Below, one piece after another: positions 57,818-64,000 of a stretch of 64,000 nucleotides of DNA (the first letter of the stretch is position 1; the number at the start of each line of letters is the position of its first letter). The notes below the pieces were generated by a model. The model saw nothing but the letters and a program-made list of their open reading frames with translations. It searched no databases and was not told the DNA's origin. Origin of the DNA: Biomphalaria glabrata (taxonomy: Eukaryota > Mollusca > Gastropoda > Planorbidae). A program made the translations under genes and the position numbers. The stretch is from positions 16,005,542-16,069,541 of the forward strand of contig NC_074728.1 in the NCBI RefSeq assembly GCF_947242115.1, given 5' to 3'.

Positions 57818-60800
57818 CTGAAAAAAAAAGAATGTTACGTTTAATAAAATTGTAAGTGAAATTTTAATGAAGGGACTAAATGAAGTTATCTTTGTGGGAG
57901 TTTAGATTTATATAGCTAGACAGAATTATAAACATTGATTTTTTTGCTTATGCCTGCAAATGTTTTTAAGCTTGTGTTTTTTTACTCAAGTGTTGTTGTT
58001 TTTGTTTAAGTGATATTCATTTTATTCTTGGTCGTGTTGATGTTGTTGCTCGTATTGATGTTATTGCTCATGTTGATGTTGTTGCACTTGTTGATGTTAT
58101 TGCTTTTATTGATGTTGTTGCTTTTATTGATGTTGTTGCTTTCATTGATGTTGCTGCTCATGTTGATGTTATTGCTCATGTTGATGTTGTTGCTTTTATT
58201 GATGTTGTTGCTCATGTTGATGTTGTTGCTTTCATTAATGTTGTTGCTCTTGTTGATGTTGTTGCTCATGTTGATGTTGTTGCTTTTATTGATGTTGTTG
58301 CTCATGTTGATGTTGTTGCTTTCATTAATGTTGTTGCTCTTGTTGATGTTGTTGCTCATGTTGATGTTGTTGCTTTTATTGATGTTGTTGCTCATGTTGA
58401 TGTTGTTGCTTTCATTAATGTTGTTGCTCTTGTTGATGTTGTTGCTCATGTTGATGTTGTTGCTTTTATTGATGTTGTTGCTCATGTTGATGTTGTTGCT
58501 CTTGTTGATGTTGTTGCTCATGTTGATGTTGTTGCTCATGTTGATGTTGTTGCTCATGTAAATGTTGTTGCTCTTGTTGATGTTGTTGCTCATGTTGATG
58601 TTGTTGCTTTTATTGATGTTGTTGCTTATGTTGATATTGTTGCTTTTATTAATGATGTTGCTTTCATTGATGTTGCTGCTCATGTTGATATTGTTGCTCT
58701 TGTTGATGTTGTTTCTTTTATTGATGTTGTTGCTTTCATTGATGTTGTTGCTCTTGTTGATGTTGTTGCTTTTATTGATGTTGTTGCTTTCATTGATGTT
58801 GCTGCTCATGTTGATGTTGTTGCTCATGTTGATGTTGTTGCTTTTATTGATGTTGTTGCTCATGTTGATGTTGTTGCTCTTGTTGATGTTGTTGCTCATG
58901 TTGATGTTGTTGCTTTCATTGATGTTGTTGCTCTTGTTGATGTTGTTGCTTTTATTGATGTTGTTGCTTTCATTGATGTTGCTGCTCATGTTGATGTTGT
59001 TGCTCATGTTGATGTTGTTGCTTTTATTGATGTTGTTGCTCATGTTGATGTTGTTGCTCTTGTTGATGTTGTTGCTCATGTTGATGTTGTTGCTTTCATT
59101 GATGTTGTTGCTTTATTTGATGTTGTTGCTTTTATTGATGTAGCTGCTCATGTTGATTTAGTTGCTCATCTTGATATTGCTACTTATGTTGATGTTGTTG
59201 ATTATGCTTTATATTGTTCCTTATGCTTTATATTGTTGCTTATATTTTATTTTGTTGCTTATATTTTATTTTGTTGCTTATGCTTTATATTGTTTTATTA
59301 TGCTTGATGCTGTTACTAATGTTTGCGTTGATTTTATCTGTATTTTTGTTTATCAGGTTGTACTATTTTCACTCCAAGTATTAAAAGAAATTAAGGCAAG
59401 TAAAAAATTTATAGATGTTTTGTTTAGTAGTAAATAAGTTAGTAATGAAAGGGGCAGATTGAGTGAGTGAGGGTGTGTGTGGATGGGGACTCTCATTTAT
59501 AAAACTCTTATAGAATGCGGTTTACTTTACAGAAATTAGGCCCGAGTATGCATGTCATGTGGGTCAATGGTTGGTTGCCAAATGGTGCTTTTTTAAAAGT
59601 TTTTTTTTTACAGACTGAAAAATTAAGAAACCATTACAATTATATCTAAATAACGGTTTTGATATTTAAAGACAATTTGAAAAACGAGCCAAATAACAAA
59701 AATGCTTTAAAAAAAAAAAAGCTAGTCTAAGGGAAAGACTTACGCACTTATAACTATATACCTAAATAATGTAGAAGTTATTTCCCTTATTCGTTTTCAG
59801 TCAAAATAATTAATTACCAATAATTAATTGACTAATTGGTTAATATTTAATTGACTCATGTTTTGTTAGGTAAAGTTTTTAAAAAAGTAAAGTTTCCCTT
59901 TCAGACCTTACAATCTATAGTTTTGTTAGGTACAATAAATAATTGTTTAAAGTTTCAATTTGATCCGAGAACGAATGTGGGAGAAGTAACGTGTTCAATT
60001 CTCTAAGGCAGTGTTTCCCAAACTTTTTATTTAATGAATACTTCGTACATTTGGAGAATTTAGCGGGACACTTTGTTTAGTTTTTAGGTTGGATTATTTC
60101 CTATTGGTCTAAATTGAACGGGACTAATAATTTAAAAATAGTGTAATTTTTTTTCTTTAAATATATAACTTTAATAGAATGATAAAATACACATAACAAA
60201 ACGTAGGAGAAAATAAGATTGATTTACGTGAATGATATTGTGTACTTGTAGATTATATTTTTTTTACATCAGACACGATATTGATTTAATGGATTTCTAG
60301 CACCTGATACCGGAGTTCGTGGTCTTTGACTTTGTTGCAACTTAAAAAAAAAGTCCTGTTTCGCGCAGTTGGTATGAAACAAAACTGATTAATTGTTGTT
60401 TTTTTTATGATTCATGTCTTGCTTAATGAATAACTAAATGAATAATTAAATAAATAATTGTGCAAAGATTCAACTTGATCCGAGAATTGGTGTGGGAGAA
60501 ATAAGGTGTACAACGTTTTACCAGACAGACAGACAGACAGTGTGAGTTGATATAAGTTTTGTAAACAAAAATCTACTTACATTGGTTGTATAGTTGGAAC
60601 AGTTGGAGGAGTGGGCGGAGTGAAAAGAGCAGTGGAGTTATCCCCTTGGGGAAGTTGCATTCCCCCAAAAAACTTTTTGAATATCTGTGGAACATAGTCA
60701 AACATTGGTCAAGCGACAATGGTCTGGTGGGTCGCATGAAAATGTAGCACTCCAGTCTATGTCATTCTGATGAACGAAGAATTACCTGTGAAACTTCTGG

Positions 60801-63318
60801 ACTTTTAAATATAGCCATCATCTTCTCTATGCCTGGAGGTAAGTTAGAAGTGGACTCTTGATCTTGTGGTGGTCCAGTTACAGGGTGAACACCTGAGAAC
60901 ATAAGCTGTAACTTAGAACCTAGTAAAGTGACCTGGTTCTAATAATTCTATGCATAAAAATACATTGAGATTAAAAAGCTTACTAAGCAGTAAAAATGAA
61001 TTTGGTTGTGCTTTCTTTTTTTTTTTTGTTTCTGTTGAGTAACTTACGTAACTAGCTAGGATAGACGAGCACTTGAGGATCAATTATCTACTAGATATAA
61101 TATTGATATAATTAAATGTGAACTAATTGTGAGGACAAAGTTAGGGTACAGGATAGAGATATAGTGGGTGTGTGGGTGAGTGGGTGTGTGGGTGAGTGGA
61201 TGAGTGGGTGTGTGGGTGAGTGGGTGTGTGGGTGAGTGGTTGTGTGGGTGAGTGGATGAGTGGGTGTGTGGGTGAGTGGGTGTGTGGGTGAGTGGATGAG
61301 TGGGTGTGTGGATGAGTGGGTGAGTGGGTGAGTGGATGAGTGGGTGAGTGGGTGTGTGGGTGAGTGGGTGTGTGGGTGAGTGGGTGTGTGGGTGAGTGGG
61401 TGTGTGGGTGTGTGGGTGAGTGGTTGAAGCGCTTGATTTCCATATCGAGGGACACGTATTCCAATCACGGTGAAGAATAAATCTTTATGATTTTTAGGAT
61501 GCCTCTAAGTCCACCTATATCAGGAGTGCCCATTAGGCGGTTGGTCATTGCGTTGGTTGGCCATATGATACCCTCATGAATAGACAGCTATATAAACTGA
61601 TAACGTTTTATTCATCTGTCCAATGGACCTCAAATTTTTAAAGAGGAAAACCTTTTTTTTTTCTTTTGGTACTTCTAAAACAAAAAGGGTCATCCGCTTT
61701 TTAAGTAGATATTGTGAAGTAAATGTTTTCTTTTTCAAGAAAATATAATCTCGATAAGCAGATACGGCTAAAGGAACTCGATCTTTCATTGGACAGTTTC
61801 GTTTTAAACTTTTAATTGATTTGAACGTCCAAAAGTCAACGTGTGGAGACAATAACATGAAATAATATTTAAAAAAAAACATGTTTTCTTCAAGTTCAAC
61901 ACCTACACAGAGGTATGTTAGTTGTTGTCGTTGTTGTCGTTGTTGTTGTCTCTAATGGCTGCATCCCTCCGAAAAATTTTTTCATCACCTGTTTGTAAAA
62001 GAAACATACAAATAGAGTATTTATAAAATAGTTTTGTGTTGCATTCATTGGAAAGTTTAGTTTCGAAATTGGAGATTAGTACTTTGAATGAGATTGGGAT
62101 AAAACTCAAATTGTAAAGTTCAATTATTACTTCTTTTAGAAAAAGCGTATTTATCATTAAGGCATCATTAACATTGAGACTTTGACATTGACAACAGTTT
62201 TAAATGAATTATCTTAATGGAAATTGGTTTGAAACAAGTTTTCAAAGAAGATTACTTTGTGATAATTCCTGGAACAAATCAACGAGCGTAGCAGGTGTTA
62301 AAGCTAGTAGCATTATGCAAGTATTGATATTAAATACTAGAGGTTAGGGTTAGGGTTAACTCCCTCCCCCTCCTCCATATAAACATCACCCCCTGCCGAT
62401 ATCCCCCATGCCCCCCTCTCTTTATTTATAAACAATCGAACTGGTCCTACAGAAACTACACACACACACACACACACACACATTCCCTAGAGCATAAAAT
62501 GTTGTTGGAAATAAATCAGGCCCGTTGAGTTCCCTTAAAGCCCCATTTCTGGCAGCCAGCAATTCCTTGGATTCTCAGTTCATCCGGGGAATGAAAAGGC
62601 CAGATCTGGTCGTAAACAAAAAATACTGAGCGCACTGTAACCACTGGACTGGTTCGAGTGGTTTGCCAGGCGTACTCTCAAGGAAATTAGGCAGACAGGA
62701 AGGTCGTTTCGCGGATATTTTCCCATTGTTGGTGTGTGTGTGTGTTGGGGAGGGGAAGGTCGGATGGACACTTCTCTCAATGGTTTGGGCCCAGAGTCCG
62801 AATGATTCAACTTGTTTTTTTTATTTGGTGACAAAGAGGTTGAAAATAAAATATGGCAAAGGAGTAAACGTTTAAAGTCTTTTATTAATTTTCACACGTA
62901 GATCTAAAAAAAACAACTTTTTCTCAAGTTTCAAAAAAAGATAATGACATTTATATTGATGTGTTAACTTGCATGTCTGTGTACAAGTATATCTCTATTC
63001 AAGTGTAGAATTATAACATTTTATCATTCAATAAGAATACAAGAGGAACGGAGTAAGGTGGCCAACAGATCTTGAGTAGTGCCCCAACCATCCAACAGAC
63101 TATGGCATTAAGGTACAAAATAAAAATTGAAGGAAAATGTATTTTGATATTGACTTTTTCTGTTTCGATTAAAGTGTACTCGCATGTTTGTTTACAATTA
63201 AAATCTGGTAAAGAAAACAATGTGTACACTACCTCTGCCATCTCCTTGTTTTCAAAAAGTTTCGCCATTTTAGCAAATTCTGGAGGCATGAGAGATGTCG
63301 TGGTCTCAGGCTCTCGGC
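57784..63318 (-). CDS. Unrecognised gene, 3' part: repeated KKFFGGMQ module (gene 4)
   Basis: Minus-strand exons in order: 63318..63233, 61988..61907, 60892..60786, 60684..60581, 57817..57784 (TAA). All four joins are in phase. The product shows two copies of a two-exon module: [18 protein letters not shown] + [11 protein letters not shown], then [18 protein letters not shown] + [13 protein letters not shown]. Each pair is joined at phase 0, and the modules are separated by Thr- or Pro-rich linkers (T10 run; [10 protein letters not shown]). The modules look like short amphipathic helices. I know no family with this motif; the linkers suggest a secreted or extracellular protein. The last residues are [10 protein letters not shown]. 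The 5' part is off the right edge or not recognised. It is convergent with gene 3. Confidence 0.72.
58006..59200. repeat. 18-bp minisatellite with 90-bp higher-order period
   Basis: Units of GATGTTGTTGCTCATGTT and variants (CTTTTATT, CTTTCATT, CTCTTGTT). TTCATTAATG recurs at 58231, 58321 and 58411, a 90-bp period; a 180-bp period is seen at 58789 and 58969. Long frames of NNINKS (minus) and MLLLLL (plus) are repeat translations. It lies in the last intron of gene 4. Confidence 0.96.
59795..60560 (-). mobile_element. Fragments of the ~570-bp family, plus a hAT-like end
   Basis: 59795..60006 and 60385..60560 both show the AATTTGATCC/AACTTGATCCGAGAA.. and GTGGGAGAA words of the family in reverse. 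A SINE-tail scrap (TTTCCCTTTCAGACCTTAC) is inserted at about 59893. At 60007 GCAGTGTTTCCCAAACTTTT matches the end of the hAT-like element at 26543. Confidence 0.55.
60581..60684 (-). CDS. Gene 4: second KKFFGGMQ exon
   Basis: Acceptor on minus TATGTTCCACAG and donor CCAAT|GTAAGT, phase 0-2. Encodes [20 protein letters not shown], then [14 protein letters not shown]. Confidence 0.78.
60786..60892 (-). CDS. Gene 4: second PPGIEKM exon
   Basis: Acceptor on minus ATGTTCTCAG and donor CACAG|GTAATT, phase 1-0. Encodes [17 protein letters not shown], then [18 protein letters not shown]. Confidence 0.78.
61141..61425 (+). repeat. GTGGGTGAGTGG minisatellite grown from a SINE head
   Basis: Units of GTGGGTGAGTGG and GTGGGTGTGTGG with GGATGAGT variants. 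The right end passes into GTGGGTGAGTGGTTGAAGCG, the start of the SINE copy that follows. Confidence 0.9.
61410..61630 (+). mobile_element. tRNA-headed SINE, diverged
   Basis: GTGAGTGGTTGAAGCGCTTG, ATTCCAATCACGGTGAAGAA, ATGCCTCTAAGTCCACC, TAGGCGGTTGGTCATTG, TATGATACCCTCATGAATAG follow the family order with many changes. Confidence 0.72.
61907..61988 (-). CDS. Gene 4: first KKFFGGMQ exon
   Basis: Acceptor on minus TTTTACAAACAG and donor CTGT|GTAGGT, phase 0-1. Encodes [13 protein letters not shown], a ten-Thr run, then NIPL. The Thr run is coded by ACA/ACG/ACT triplets and could vary in length. Confidence 0.75.
62343..62360 (+). repeat. Short TTAGGG-like repeat
   Basis: GGTTAGGGTTAGGGTTAA, three units, followed by C-rich sequence. 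A (CA)n tract lies at 62458..62481. 62482..63232 shows no other gene than the intron of gene 4. Confidence 0.75.
63233..63318 (-). CDS. Gene 4: first PPEFAKM exon
   Basis: Acceptor on minus ACTTTTGTTTAG and donor GCAGAG|GTAGTG, phase 1-0. Encodes [20 protein letters not shown], then FENKEMAE. Confidence 0.75.
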
Positions 63319-63796
63319 CTAAACAAAAGTGACAAACAGATGTTACGTCATACACATTGAAACTGATGAGGACATGATTGATTTCTGTTTTATTGCAAAC
63401 AATGTCATTTTTTTTTATCCCATTGACTTTCTTGGACCAAGACAAATTGCATAAGAGCGTAAAAAAAAAGAAGAAAAATAAGCGATCTGAAACCTACAGA
63501 ATGACGTCAGAACATCAATAGAGGAAGATAGTGAGCGAGTGTGGAATAAATCAACGAAATGTCCAGGACGCCATAGTGAAAGATCACTGTTACCAACTAG
63601 ATAATAGAATTGACTCTGTTCTACATGATTATAATTTTAAGAGGAGCGAGATGTCACGGATGAATGTCTGTATGTGTGTATAATCTATTTTTACAAATGC
63701 GCGAATGACCGGAAGTGAGTTAGTTTTTACACGAGAGGAGACCAGCGTGTAATATGTGCCATGAAGTCTAATAAAGTTTCTGTGTTTGTCTACTTC

Positions 63797-64000
63797 AGGT
63801 GTACCTCAAGGAACAAGTCAAACTCTTGGGTCCACTACTATTTTTAATTTACATAAATGATTTACCAAATTACGTTAGTTCAGGAACAAAAGTCAGATTA
63901 TTTGCAGACGATTGCATAATATATAGAACAATAAAAACAACACAAGACACAGATATTTTACAAAGAGAATTAGATGAATTATAGAAATGGGAATCAAATA
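63797..64000 (+). mobile_element. LINE RT fragment (same family as 18223..19870), cut by window end
   Basis: Reads GVPQGT, then after a short indel LGPLLFLIYINDLPNYVSS, GTKVRLFADDCIIYRTIKTT, QDTDILQRELDEL and a TAG at 63982..63984. Very similar to the copy at 18.3-19.8 kb. It starts abruptly in the RT domain, so it is 5'-truncated; it continues past the window. The stretch 63319..63796 shows no other feature I recognise. Confidence 0.88.

Noticed and set aside
58006-59143. Asn-rich 357-residue frame and Leu-rich frames
   Set aside because: 18-bp minisatellite translated on both strands; length divisible by three explains openness.
61112-61468. His/Thr/Pro-rich frames ([11 protein letters not shown])
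   Set aside because: Translation of the GTGGGTGAGTGG minisatellite.

Overview
The window looks like nuclear DNA of a gastropod mollusc, probably a freshwater pulmonate of the Biomphalaria/Bulinus kind. It is AT-rich and has spliced genes with long introns. It carries several copies of a tRNA-headed SINE I associate with pulmonate snails, jockey/CR1-type LINEs, hAT-type MITEs and very abundant minisatellites. The species call is inference. Most long open frames are translated tandem repeats or transposons. The host genes had to be read as chains of short exons.

Four host genes are supported, three on + and one on -. (1) 336..5308 (+) is the 3' part of an LRAT/PLAAT-type acyltransferase gene with one in-frame stop. 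(2) 9396..17604 (+) is a small single-pass receptor: signal-like exon, EGF-like module of two exons, transmembrane exon and short Thr/Ser-rich tail. (3) About 24549..54914 (+) is a large paralogue of gene 2 with the same first and last exons. Between them lie an IgGFc-binding-type N-terminal region, an acidic DNDCD/DDDND module and a thrombospondin type 1 repeat. (4) 57784..63318 (-) is the 3' end of an unrecognised gene made of a repeated two-exon module, convergent with gene 3.

The most striking pattern is that minisatellites have grown out of functional boundaries. Positions 1..363 are tandem copies of the 3' splice site plus exon start of the LRAT gene. Positions 10741..14028 are about 117 tandem copies of the exon end plus 5' splice site of the EGF exon of gene 2. 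Positions 61141..61425 seem to have grown from the tRNA-like head of a SINE.

Introns of the large gene hold most mobile DNA. A 5.86 kb terminal-inverted-repeat element (34944..40801, 9-bp target duplication) contains a second one (35761..40289, 6-bp target duplication), which holds about 33 copies of a 97-bp satellite. Other residents are a rearranged Gypsy-type LTR fossil (52126..53705), a probable solo LTR (48141..48735), a hAT-like element, several copies of a ~570-bp non-autonomous family, and LINE pieces. The 17.6-24.5 kb intergenic region is mostly LINE debris, including a clean 208-bp hAT MITE inside a LINE.

No rRNA, genuine tRNA, CRISPR or bacterial-type operon was seen.
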